A DNA stretch of 64,000 nucleotides from Paragordius varius (taxonomy: Eukaryota; Nematomorpha): the NCBI GenBank assembly GCA_964247055.1, contig OZ176050.1:496001-560000 (forward strand), written 5' to 3'. The notes under the pieces are model-generated. The model did not search any database. It was not told the origin of the DNA and saw only the letters and a program-made list of their open reading frames with translations. A program made the translations under genes and the position numbers. This document shows, piece by piece, positions 36,178 to 49,286 of this stretch (position 1 is its first letter; each line of letters opens with the position of its first letter).

Positions 36178-39100
36178 AAAAAATTTATTTTATACGATTT
36201 TAAAAATAAAAATGGCTACCTAAAATCCAAATTTGATCAGGTGATGTCGCCATAATTTTTTTTGGGTAGCGCTATGGTAGTTCCATCATAACCCCAAATA
36301 TTTTTGAGATCGGACTTTAAATGTAATTTTTATGAATTTTTTAAATATTTAAAAAATTTATTTTATACGATTTTAAAAATAAAAATGGCTACCTAAAATC
36401 CAAATTTGATCACGTGATGTCACCATAATTTTTTTTGGGTAGCCCTATGGTAGTTTCATCATCACCCCAAATATTTTGGGGATCGGACTATAAATGTAAT
36501 TTTTATGAATTTTTTAAATATTTAAAAAATTTATTTTATACGATTAAAATAAAAATGGCTACCTAAAATCCAAATTTTATCAGGTGATGTCACCATAATT
36601 TTTTTTGGGTAGCTCTATGGTAGTTCCATCATCACGGAGTATAAATGTAATTTTTATGAATTTTTTAAATATTTAAAAAATTTATTTTATACGATTTTAA
36701 AAATAAAAATGGCTGCCTAAAATCCAAATTTGATCAGGTGATGTCACCATAATTTTTTTTAGGTAGCCCTATGGTATTTCCATCATCACCCCAAATATTT
36801 TCGAGATCGGAGTATAAATGTAATTTTTATGAATTTTTTAAATATTTAAAAAATTTATTTTATACGATTTTAAAAATAAAAATGGCTACCTAAAATCCAA
36901 ATTTGATCAGGTGATGTCACCATAATTTTTTTTAGGTAGCCCTATGGTATTTCCATCATCACCCCAAATATTTTCGAGATCGGAGTATAAATGTAATTTT
37001 TATGAATTTTTTAAATATTTAAAAAATTTATTTTATACGATTTTAAAAATAAAAATGGCTACCTAAAATCCAAATTTGATCAGGTGATGTCGCCATAATT
37101 TTTTTTGCGTAGTCCTATGGTAGTTCCATCATCACCCCAAATATTTTGGGGATCGGACTATAAATGTAATTTTTATGAATATTTAAAAAATTTATTTTAT
37201 ACGATTTTAAAAATAAAAATGGCTACCTAAAATCCAAATTTGATCAGGTGATGTCACCATAATTTTTTTTGGGTAGCCCTATGGTAGTTCCATCATCACC
37301 CCAAATATTGTCGAGATCGGAGTATAAATGTAATTTTTTTGAATTTTTTAAATATTTAAAAAATTTATTTTATACGATTTTAAAAATAAAAATGGCTACC
37401 TAAAATCCAAATTTGATCAGGTGATGTCACCATAATTTTTTTTGCGTAGCCCTATGGTAGTTCCATCATCACCCCAAATATTTTGGGGATCGGACTATAA
37501 ATGTAATTTTTATGAATTTTTTAAATATTTAAAAAATTTATTTTATACGATTTTAAAAATAAAAATGGCTACCTAAAATCCAAATTTGATCAGGTGATGT
37601 CGCCATAATTTTTTTTGGGTAGCGCTATGGTAGTTCCATCATAACCCCAAATATTTTTGAGATCGGACTTTAAATGTAATTTTTATGAATTTTTTAAATA
37701 TTTAAAAAATTTATTTTATACGATTTTAAAAATAAAAATGGCTACCTAAAATCCAAATTTGATCAGGTGATGTCACCATAATTTTTTTGGGTAGCCCTAT
37801 GGTAGTTCCATCATCACGGAGTATAAATGTAATTTTTATGAATTTTTTAAATATTTAAAAAATTTATTTTATACGATTTTAAAAATAAAAATGGCTGCCT
37901 AAAATCCAAATTTGATCAGGTGATGTCACCATAATTTTTTTTAGGTAGCCCTATGGTATTTCCATCATCACCCCAAATATTTTCGAGATCGGAGTATAAA
38001 TGTAAATTTTATGAATTTTTTAAATATTTAAAAAATTTATTTTATACGATTTTAAAAATAAAAATGGCTACCTAAAATCCAAATTTGATCAGGTGATGTC
38101 GCCATAATTTTTTTTGCGTAGTCCTATGGTAGTTCCATCATCACCCCAAATATTTTGGGGATCGGACTATAAATGTAATTTTTATGAATATTTAAAAAAT
38201 TTATTTTATACGATTTTAAAAATAAAAATGGCTACCTAAAATCCAAATTTGATCAGGTGATGTCACCATAATTTTTTTTGGGTAGCCCTATGGTAGTTCC
38301 ATCATCACCCCAAATATTGTCGAGATCGGAGTATAAATGTAATTTTTTTGAATTTTTTAAATATTTAAAAAATTTATTTTATACGATTTTAAAAATAAAA
38401 ATGGCTACCTAAAATCCAAATTTGATCAGGTGATGTCACCATAATTTTTTTTGCGTAGCCCTATGGTAGTTCCATCATCACCCCAAATATTTTGGGGATC
38501 GGACTATAAATGTAATTTTTATGAATATTTAAAAAATTTATTTTATACGATTTTAAAAATAAAAATGGCTACCTAAAATCCAAATTTGATCAGGTGATGT
38601 CACCATAATTTTTTTTGCGTAGCCCTATAGTAGTTCCATCATCACCCCTTATATTTTGGGGATCGGAGTATAAATGTAATTTTTATGAATTTTTTAAATA
38701 TTTAAAAAATTTATTTTATACGATTTTAAAAATAAAAATGGCTGCCTAAAATCCAAATTTGATCATGTGATGTCGCCATAATTTTTTTTAGGTAGCCCTA
38801 TTCCATCATCACCCCAAATATTTTGGGGATCGGACTATAAATGTAATTTTTATGAATTTTTTAAATATTTAAAAAATTTATTTTATACGATTTTAAAAAT
38901 AAAAATGGCTACCTAAAATCCAAATTTGATCAGGTGATGTCGCCATAATTTTTTTTGGGTAGCGCTATGGTAGTTCCATCATAACCCCAAATATTTTTGA
39001 GATCGGAGTATAAATGTAATTTTTATGAATTTTTTAAATATTTAAAAAATTTATTTTATACGATTTTAAAAATAAAAATGGCTACCTAAAATCCAAATTT

Positions 39101-39893
39101 GATCAGGTGATGTCGCCATAATTTTTTTTGGGTAGCCCTATAGTAGTTCCATCATCACCCCAAATATTTTGGGGATCGGAGTATAAATGTAATTTTTATG
39201 AATTTTTTAAATATTTAAAAAATTTATTTTATACGATTTTAAAAATAAAAATGGCTACCTAAAATCCAAATTTGATCAGGTGATGTCGCCATAATTTTTT
39301 TTGCGTAGTCCTATGGTAGTTCCATCATCACCCCAAATATTTTGGGGATCGGACTATAAATGTAATTTTTATGAATATTTAAAAAATTTATTTTATACGA
39401 TTTTAAAAATAAAAATGGCTACCTAAAATCCAAATTTGATCAGGTGATGTCACCATAATTTTTTTTGGGTAGCCCTATGGTAGTTCCATCATCACCCCAA
39501 ATATTGTCGAGATCGGAGTATAAATGTAATTTTTATGAATTTTTTAAATATTTAAAAAATTTATTTTATACGATTTTAAAAATAAAAATGGCTACCTAAA
39601 ATCCAAATTTGATCAGGTGATGTCACCATAATTTTTTTTGCGTAGCCCTATAGTAGTTCCATCATCACCCCTTATATTTTGGGGATCGGAGTATAAATGT
39701 AATTTTTATGAATTTTTTAAATATTTAAAAAATTTATTTTATACGATTTTAAAAATAAAAATGGCTGCCTAAAATCCAAATTTGATCATGTGATGTCGCC
39801 ATAATTTTTTTTAGGTAGCCCTATTCCATCATCACCCCAAATATTTTGGGGATCGGACTATAAATGTAATTTTTATGAATTTTTTAAATATTA
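36178..39893. repeat. 3716-bp segmental tandem duplication, copy 2
   Basis: This is the direct repeat of the preceding 3716 bp, about 22 monomers in the same order; I noticed no clear private difference by eye. Colinearity stops where GGAGTATAAATG at 40028-40039 replaces the GGACTTTAAATG present at 36312-36323. Downstream, a four-monomer subset (GCGCTATGG, CTATAGTAG, GCGTAGTCC and TTGTCGAG types) is repeated once more at a 1023-bp offset (39001 to 40024). Confidence 0.9.
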
Positions 39894-42800
39894 AAAAAAT
39901 TTATTTTATACGATTTTAAAAATAAAAATGGCTACCTAAAATCCAAATTTGATCAGGTGATGTCGCCATAATTTTTTTTGGGTAGCGCTATGGTAGTTCC
40001 ATCATAACCCCAAATATTTTTGAGATCGGAGTATAAATGTAATTTTTATGAATTTTTTAAATATTTAAAAAATTTATTTTATACGATTTTAAAAATAAAA
40101 ATGGCTACCTAAAATCCAAATTTGATCAGGTGATGTCGCCATAATTTTTTTTGGGTAGCCCTATAGTAGTTCCATCATCACCCCAAATATTTTGGGGATC
40201 GGAGTATAAATGTAATTTTTATGAATTTTTTAAATATTTAAAAAATTTATTTTATACGATTTTAAAAATAAAAATGGCTACCTAAAATCCAAATTTGATC
40301 AGGTGATGTCGCCATAATTTTTTTTGCGTAGTCCTATGGTAGTTCCATCATCACCCCAAATATTTTGGGGATCGGACTATAAATGTAATTTTTATGAATA
40401 TTTAAAAAATTTATTTTATACGATTTTAAAAATAAAAATGGCTACCTAAAATCCAAATTTGATCAGGTGATGTCACCATAATTTTTTTTGGGTAGCCCTA
40501 TGGTAGTTCCATCATCACCCCAAATATTGTCGAGATCGGAGTATAAATGTAATTTTTATGAATTTTTTAAATATTTAAAAAATTTATTTTATACGATTTT
40601 AAAAATAAAAATGGCTACCTAAAATCCAAATTTGATCAGGTGATGTCACCATAATTTTTTTTGGGTAGCCCTATGGTAGTTACATCATCACCCCAAATAT
40701 TTTGGGGATCGGACTATAAATGTAATTTTTTTGAATTTTTTTAAATATTTAAAAAATTTATTTTATACGATTTTAAAAATAAAAATGACTACCTAAAATC
40801 CAAATTTGATCAGGTGATGTCGCCATAATTTTTTTGGGTAGCCCTATGGTAGTTCCATCATAACCCCAAATATTTTTGAGATCGGACTTTAAATGTAATT
40901 TTTATGAATTTTTTAAATATTTAAAAAATTTATTTTATACGATTTTAAAAATAAAAATGGCTACCTAAAATCCAAATTTGATCAGGTGATGTCACCATAA
41001 TTTTTTTTGGGTAGCCCTATGGTAGTTCCATCATCACCCCAAATATTTTCGAGATCGGAGTATAAATGTAATTTTTATGAATTTTTTAAATATTTAAAAA
41101 ATTTATTTTATACGATTTTAAAAATAAAAATGGCTACCTAAAATCCAAATTTGATCAGGTGATGTCACCATAATTTTTTTTGGGTAGCCCTATGGTAGTT
41201 CCATCATCACCCCAAATATTGTCGAGATCGGAGTATAAATGTAATTTTTTTGAATTTTTTAAATATTTAAAAAATTTATTTTATACGATTTTAAAAATCA
41301 AAATGGCTACCTAAAATCCAAATTTGATCAGGTGATGTCACCATAATTTTTTTTGGGTAAGCTATGGTAGTTCCATCATAACCCCAAATCTTTTTGAGAT
41401 CGGACTTTAAATGTAATTTTTATGAATTTTTTAAATATTTAAAAAATTTATTTTATACGATTTTAAAAATAAAAATGGCTACCTAAAATCCAAATTTGAT
41501 CAGGTGATGTCACCATAATTTTTTTTGGGTAGCCCTATGGTAGTTCCATCATCACCCCAAATATTTTCGAGATCGGAGTATAAATGTAATTTTTATGAAT
41601 TTTTTAAATATTTAAAAAATTTATTTTATACGATTTTAAAAATAAAAATGGCTACCTAAAATCCAAATTTGATCAGGTGATGTCACCATAATTTTTTTTG
41701 GGTAGCCCTATGGTAGTTCCATCATCACCCCAAATATTTTCGAGATCGGAGTATAAATGTAATTTTTATGAATTTTTTAAATATTTAAAAAATTTATTTT
41801 ATACGATTTTAAAAATAAAAATGGCTACCTAAAATCCAAATTTGATCAGGTGATGTCGCCACAATTTTTTTTGGGTAGCCCTATGGTAGTTCCATCATCA
41901 CCCCAAATATTTTCGAGATCGGAGTATAAATGTAATTTTTATGAATTTTTTAAATATTTAAAAAATTTATTTTATACGATTTTAAAAATAAAAATGGCTA
42001 CCTAAAATCCAAATTTGATCAGGTGATGTCACCATAATTTTTTTTGGGTAGCCCTATGGTAGTTCCATCATCACCCCAAATATTTTCGAGATCGGAGTAT
42101 AAATGTAATTTTTATGAATTTTTTAAATATTTAAAAAATTTATTTTATACGATTTTAAAAATAAAAATGGCTACCTAAAATCCAAATTTGATCAGGTGAT
42201 GTCACTATAATTTTTTTTGGGTAGCCCTATGGTAGTTCCATCATCACCCCAAATATTTTCGAGATCGGAGTATAAATGTAATTTTTATGAATTTTTTAAA
42301 TATTTAAAAAATTAATTTTATACGATTTTAAAATAAAAATGGCTACCTAAAATCCAAATTTAATCAGGTGATGTCACCATAATTTTTTTTGGGTAGCCCT
42401 ATGGTAGTTCCATCATCACCCCAAATATTGTCGAGATCGGAGTATAAATGTAATTTTTTTGAATTTTTTAAATATTTAAAAAATTTATTTTATACGATTT
42501 TAAAAATAAAAATGGCTACCTAAAATCCAAATTTGATCAGGTGATGTCGCCATAATTTTTTTGGGTAGCCCTATGGTAGTTCCATCATCACCCCAAATAT
42601 TTTAGGGATCGGACAATAAATGTAATTTTTATGAATTTTTTAAATATTTAAAAAATTTATTTTATACGATTTTAAAAATAAAAATGGCTACCTAAAATCC
42701 AAATTTGATCAGGTGATGTCGCCATAATTTTTTTTGCGTAGTCCTATGGTAGTTCCATCATCACCCCAAATATTTTGGGGATCGGACTATAAATGTAATT

Positions 42801-43990
42801 TTTATGAATATTTAAAAAATTTATTTTATACGATTTTAAAAATAAAAATGGCTACCTAAAATCCAAATTTGATCAGGTGATGTCACCATAATTTTTTTTG
42901 GGTAGCCCTATGGTAGTTCCATCATCACCCCAAATATTGTCGAGATCGGAGTATAAATGTAATTTTTTTGAATTTTTTAAATATTTAAAAAATTTATTTT
43001 ATACGATTTTAAAAATAAAAATGGCTACCTAAAATCCAAATTTGATCAGGTGATATCACCATAATTTTTTTTGCGTAGCCCTATGGTAGTTTCATCATCA
43101 CCCCAAATATTTTGGGGATCGGACTATAAATGTAATTTTTATGAATTTTTTAAATATTTAAAAAATTAATTTTATACGATTTTAAAAATAAAAATGGCTA
43201 CCTAAAATCCAAATTTGATCAGGTGATGTCACCATAATTTTTTTTGGGTAGCCCTATGGTAGTTCCATCATCACCCCAAATATTGTCGAGATCGGAGTAT
43301 AAATGTAATTTTTATGAATTTTTTAAATATTTAAAAAATTGATTTTATACGATTTTAAAAATAAAAATGGCTACCTAAAATCCAAATTTGATCAGGTGAT
43401 GTCACCATAATTTTTTTTGCGTAGCCCTATGGTAGTTCCATCATCACCCCAAATATTTTGGGGATCGGACTATAAATGTAATTTTATGAATTTTTTAAAT
43501 ATTTAAAAAATTTATTTTATACGATTTTAAAAATAAAAATGGCTACCTAAAATCCAAATTTGATCAGGTGATGTCGCCATAATTTTTTTTGGGTAGCCCT
43601 ATGGTAGTTCCATCATCACCCCAAATATTTTGGGCATCGGACTATAAATGTAATTTTTATGAATTTTTTAAATATTTAAAAAATTTATTTTATACGATTT
43701 TAAAAATAAAAATGGCTACCTAAAATCCAAATTTGATCAGGTGATGTCGCCATAATTTTTTTTGGGTAGCCCTATGGTAGTTCCATCATCACCCCAAATA
43801 TTTTAGGGATCGGACTATAAATGTAATTTTTATGAATTTTTTTAATATTTAAAAAATTTATTTTATACGATTTTAAAAATAAAAATGGCTACCTAAAATC
43901 CAAATTTTATCACGTGATGTCACCATAATTTTTTTTGGGTAGCCCTATGGTAGTTTCATCATCACCCCAAATATTTTGGGGATCGGACTA

Positions 43991-44843
43991 TAAATGTAAT
44001 TTTTATGAATTTTTTAAATATTTAAAAAATTTATTTTATACGATTAAAATAAAAATGGCTACCTAAAATCCAAATTTTATCAGGTGATGTCACCATAATT
44101 TTTTTTGGGTAGCCCTATGGTAGTTCCATCATCACCCCAAATATTTTCGAGATCGGAGTATAAATGTAATTTTTATGAATTTTTTAAATATTTAAAAAAT
44201 TTATTTTATACGATTTTAAAAATAAAAATGGCTACCTAAAATCCAAATTTGATCAGGTGATGTCACCATAATTTTTTTTAGGTAGCCCTATGGTATTTCC
44301 ATCATCACCCCAAATATTTTCGAGATCGGAGTATAAATGTAATTTTTATGAATTTTTTAAATATTTAAAAAATTTATTTTATACGATTTTAAAAATAAAA
44401 ATGGCTACCTAAAATCCAAATTTGATCAGGTGATGTCGCCATAATTTTTTTTGCGTAGTCCTATGGTAGTTCCATCATCACCCCAAATATTTTGGGGATC
44501 GGACTATAAATGTAATTTTTATGAATATTTAAAAAATTTATTTTATACGATTTTAAAAATAAAAATGGCTACCTAAAATCCAAATTTGATCAGGTGATGT
44601 CACCATAATTTTTTTTGGGTAGCCCTATGGTAGTTCCATCATCACCCCAAATATTGTCGAGATCGGAGTATAAATGTAATTTTTTTGAATTTTTTAAATA
44701 TTTAAAAAATTTATTTTATACGATTTTAAAAATAAAAATGGCTACCTAAAATCCAAATTTGATCAGGTGATGTCACCATAATTTTTTTTGCGTAGCCCTA
44801 TGGTAGTTCCATCATCACCCCAAATATTTTTGAGATCGGACTT
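43991..44843. repeat. 853-bp five-monomer duplication, copy 1
   Basis: The CGATTAAAAT joint at 44042 recurs at 44895. The five following monomers repeat in order (TATCAGG with TTTTCGAG, TTTTAGGTAG with GGTATTTCC, GCGTAGTCC with the 9-bp dyad deletion, TTGTCGAG, GCGTAGCC). The last monomer is a hybrid: its start is the GCGTAGCC type and its end is the TTTTGAGATCGGACTTT type. Confidence 0.8.
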
Positions 44844-45690
44844 TAAATGTAATTTTTATGAATTTTTTAAATATTTAAAAAATTTATTTTATACGATTAA
44901 AATAAAAATGGCTACATAAAATCCAAATTTTATCAGGTGATGTCACCATAATTTTTTTTGGGTAGCCCTATGGTAGTTCCATCATCACCCCAAATATTTT
45001 CGAGATCGGAGTATAAATGTAATTTTTATGAATTTTTTAAATATTTAAAAAATTTATTTTATACGATTTTAAAAATAAAAATGGCTACCTAAAATCCAAA
45101 TTTGATCAGGTGATGTCACCATAATTTTTTTTAGGTAGCCCTATGGTATTTCCATCATCACCCCAAATATTTTCGAGATCGGAGTATAAATGTAATTTTT
45201 ATGAATTTTTTAAATATTTAAAAAATTTATTTTATACGATTTTAAAAATAAAAATGGCTACCTAAAATCCAAATTTGATCAGGTGATGTCGCCATAATTT
45301 TTTTTGCGTAGTCCTATGGTAGTTCCATCATCACCCCAAATATTTTGGGGATCGGACTATAAATGTAATTTTTATGAATATTTAAAAAATTTATTTTATA
45401 CGATTTTAAAAATAAAAATGGCTACCTAAAATCCAAATTTGATCAGGTGATGTCACCATAATTTTTTTTGGGTAGCCCTATGGTAGTTCCATCATCACCC
45501 CAAATATTGTCGAGATCGGAGTATAAATGTAATTTTTTTGAATTTTTTAAATATTTAAAAAATTTATTTTATACGATTTTAAAAATAAAAATGGCTACCT
45601 AAAATCCAAATTTGATCAGGTGATGTCACCATAATTTTTTTTGCGTAGCCCTATGGTAGTTCCATCATCACCCCAAATATTTTGGGGATC
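44844..45690. repeat. 853-bp five-monomer duplication, copy 2
   Basis: This repeats the previous block, with a private GGCTACATAAAATCC at about 44910. Its fifth monomer is the normal GCGTAGCC type with TTTTGGGGATCGGACTATAAATG, so the hybrid end is confined to copy 1. A third, partial version (TTTTAGGTAG, GCGTAGTCC, TTGTCGAG, GCGTAGCC) lies at about 46.3-46.95 kb. Confidence 0.78.
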
Positions 45691-48600
45691 GGACTATAAA
45701 TGTAATTTTTATGAATTTTTTAAATATTTAAAAAATTTATTTTATACGATTTTAAAAATAAAAATGGCTACCTAAAATCCAAATTTGATCAGGTGATGTC
45801 GCCATAATTTTTTTTGGGTAGCCCTATGGTAGTTCCATCATCACCCCAAATATTTTAGGGATCGGACTATAAATGTAATTTTTATGAATTTTTTAAATAT
45901 TTAAAAAATTTATTTTATACGATTTTAAAAATAAAAATGGCTACCTAAAATCCAAATTTGATCACGTGATGTCACCATAATTTTTTTTGGGTAGCCCTAT
46001 GGTAGTTTCATCATCACCCCAAATATTTTGGGGATCGGACTATAAATGTAATTTTTATGAATTTTTTAAATATTTAAAAAATTTATTTAATACGATTTTA
46101 AAAATATAAATGGCTACCTAAAATCCAAATTTGATCAGGTGATATCGCCATAATTTTTTTTGCGTAGTCCTATGGTAGTTCCATCATCACCCCAAATATT
46201 TTGGGGATCGGACTATAAATGTAATTTTTATGAATATTTAAAAAATTTATTTTATACGATTTTAAAAATAAAAATGGCTACCTAAAATCCAAATTTGATC
46301 AGGTGATGTCACCATAATTTTTTTTAGGTAGCCCTATGGTATTTCCATCATCACCCCAAATATTTTCGAGATCGGAGTATAAATGTAATTTTTATGAATT
46401 TTTTAAATATTTAAAAAATTTATTTTATACGATTTTAAAAATAAAAATGGCTACCTAAAATCCAAATTTGATCAGGTGATGTCGCCATAATTTTTTTTGC
46501 GTAGTCCTATGGTAGTTCCATCATCACCCCAAATATTTTGGGGATCGGACTATAAATGTAATTTTTATGAATATTTAAAAAATTTATTTTATACGATTTT
46601 AAAAATAAAAATGGCTACCTAAAATCCAAATTTGATCAGGTGATGTCACCATAATTTTTTTTGGGTAGCCCTATGGTAGTTCCATGATCACCCCAAATAT
46701 TGTCGAGATCGGAGTATAAATGTAATTTTTTTGAATTTTTTAAATATTTAAAAAATTTATTTTATACGATTTTAAAAATAAAAATGGCTACCTAAAATCC
46801 AAATTTGATCAGGTGATGTCACCATAATTTTTTTGCGTAGCCCTATGGTAGTTCCATCATCACCCCAAATATTTTGGGGATCGGACTATAAATGTAATTT
46901 TTATGAATTTTTTAAATATTTAAAAAATTTATTTTATACGATTTTAAAAATAAAAATGGCTACCTAAAATCCAAATTTGATCAGGTGATGTCGCCATAAT
47001 TTTTTTTGGGTAGCCCTATAGTAGTTCCATCATCACCCCAAATATTTTCGAGATCGGAGTATAAATGTAATTTTTATGAATTTTTTAAATATTTAAAAAA
47101 TTTATTTTATACGATTTTAAAAATAAAAATGGCTACCTAAAATCCAAATTTGATCAGGTGATGTCACTATAATTTTTTTTGGGTAGCCCTATGGTAGTTC
47201 CATCATCACCCCAAATATTTTGGGGATCGGACTATAAATGTAATTTTTATGAATTTTTTAAATATTTAAAAAATTTATTTTATACGATTTTAAAAATAAA
47301 AATGGCTACCTAAAATCCAAATTTGATCACGTGATGTCACCATAATTTTTTTTGGGTAGCCCTATGGTAGTTTCATCATCACCCCAAATATTTTGGGGAT
47401 CGGACTATAAATGTAATTTTTATGAATTTTTTAAATATTTAAAAAATTTATTTTATACGATTAAAATAAAAATGGCTACCTAAAATCCAAATTTTATCAG
47501 GTGATGTCACCATAATTTTTTTTGGGTAGCCCTATGGTAGTTCCATCATCACCCCAAATATTTTCGAGATCGGAGTATAAATGTAATTTTTATGAATTTT
47601 TTAAATATTTAAAAAATTAATTTTATACGATTTTAAAATAAAAATGGCTACCTAAAATCCAAATTTGATCAGGTGATGTCACCATAATTTTTTTTGGGTA
47701 GCCCTATGGTAGTTCCATCATCACCCCAAATATTGTCGAGATCGGAGTATAAATGTAATTTTTTTGAATTTTTTAAATATTTAAAAAATTTATTTTATAC
47801 GATTTTAAAAATAAAAATGGCTACCTAAAATCCAAATTTGATCAGGTGATGTCACCATAATTTTTTTTGCGTAGCCCTATGGTAGTTCCATCATCACCCC
47901 AAATATTTTGGGGATCGGACTATAAATGTAATTTTTATGAATTTTTTAAATATTTAAAAAATTTATTTTATACGATTTTAAAAATAAAAATGGCTACCTA
48001 AAATCCAAATTTGATCAGGTGATGTCGCCATAATTTTTTTTGGGTAGCGCTATGGTAGTTCCATCATAACCCCAAATATTTTTGAGATCGGACTTTAAAT
48101 GTAATTTTTATGAATTTTTTAAATATTTAAAAAATTTATTTTATACGATTTTAAAAATAAAAATGGCTACCTAAAATCCAAATTTGATCAGGTGATGTCG
48201 CCATATTTTTTTGCGTAGTCCTATGGTAGTTCCATCACCCCAAATATTTTGGGGATCGGACTATAAATGTAATTTTTATGAATATTTAAAAAATTTATTT
48301 TATACGATTTTAAAAATAAAAATGGCTACCTAAAATCCAAATTTGATCAGGTGATGTCACCATAATTTTTTTTGCGTAGCCCTATAGTAGTTCCATCATC
48401 ACCCCAAATATTGTCCAGATCGGAGTATAAATGTAATTTTTATGAATTTTTTAAATATTTAAAAAATTGATTTTATACGATTTTAAAAATAAAAATGGCT
48501 ACCTAAAATCCAAATTTGATCAGGTGATGTCACCATAATTTTTTTTGCGTAGCCCTATGGTAGTTCCATCATCACCCCAAATATTTTGGGGATCGGACTA

Positions 48601-49286
48601 TAAATGTAATTTTTATGAATTTTTTAAATATTTAAAAAATTTATTTTATACGATTTTAAAAATAAAAATGGCTACCTAAAATCCAAATTTGATCAGGTGA
48701 TGTCGCCATAATTTTTTTTGGGTAGCCCTATGGTAGTTCCATCATCACCCCAAATATTTTGGGGATCGGACTATAAATGTAATTTTTATGAATTTTTTAA
48801 ATATTTAAAAAATTTATTTTATACGATTTTAAAAATAAAAATGGCTACCTAAAATCCAAATTTGATCAGGTGATGTCACCATAATTTTTTTGGGTAGCCC
48901 TATGGTAGTTCCATCATAACCCCAAATATTTTTGAGATCGGACTTTAAATGTAATTTTTATGAATTTTTTAAATATTTAAAAATTTTATTTTATACGATT
49001 TTAAAAATAAAAATGGCTACCTAAAATCCAAATTTGATCACGTGATGTCACCATAATTTTTTTTGGGTAGCCCTATGGTAGTTTCATCATCACCCCAAAT
49101 ATTTTGGGGATCGGACTATAAATGTAATTTTTATGAATTTTTTAAATATTTAAAAAATTTATTTTATACGATTAAAATAAAAATGGCTACCTAAAATCCA
49201 AATTTTATCAGGTGATGTCACCATAATTTTTTTTGGGTAGCCCTATGGTAGTTCCATCATCACCCCAAATATTTTCGAGATCGGAG

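Larger units (their letters stand above)
39894..49286. repeat. Mixed-monomer satellite segment, middle
   Basis: About 54 monomers are drawn from the same variant pool without a single long period. A fragment at about 41.15-41.45 kb has the AAAATCAAAATGG and AAATCTTTTT pair of the 22.7/24.1/26.3/27.7-kb blocks, with an odd GGGTAAGCTATGG. A fragment near 41.85-42.35 kb has CGCCACAA followed by TTAATTTTATACG, as at 9.2-9.65 kb. The TTTTAGGG, CACGTG and CGATTAAAAT trio occurs more than once (43.8-44.05 kb, for example). Copy 48200-48300 is short, with a T7 run after CCATA and CCATCACCCC in place of CCATCATCACCCC. No gene is seen. Confidence 0.88.

Noticed and set aside
10064-39893. Transposon or virus-derived element spreading the duplicated blocks
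   Set aside because: Block edges fall inside satellite monomers in register, with no terminal repeats, target-site duplications or non-satellite sequence.
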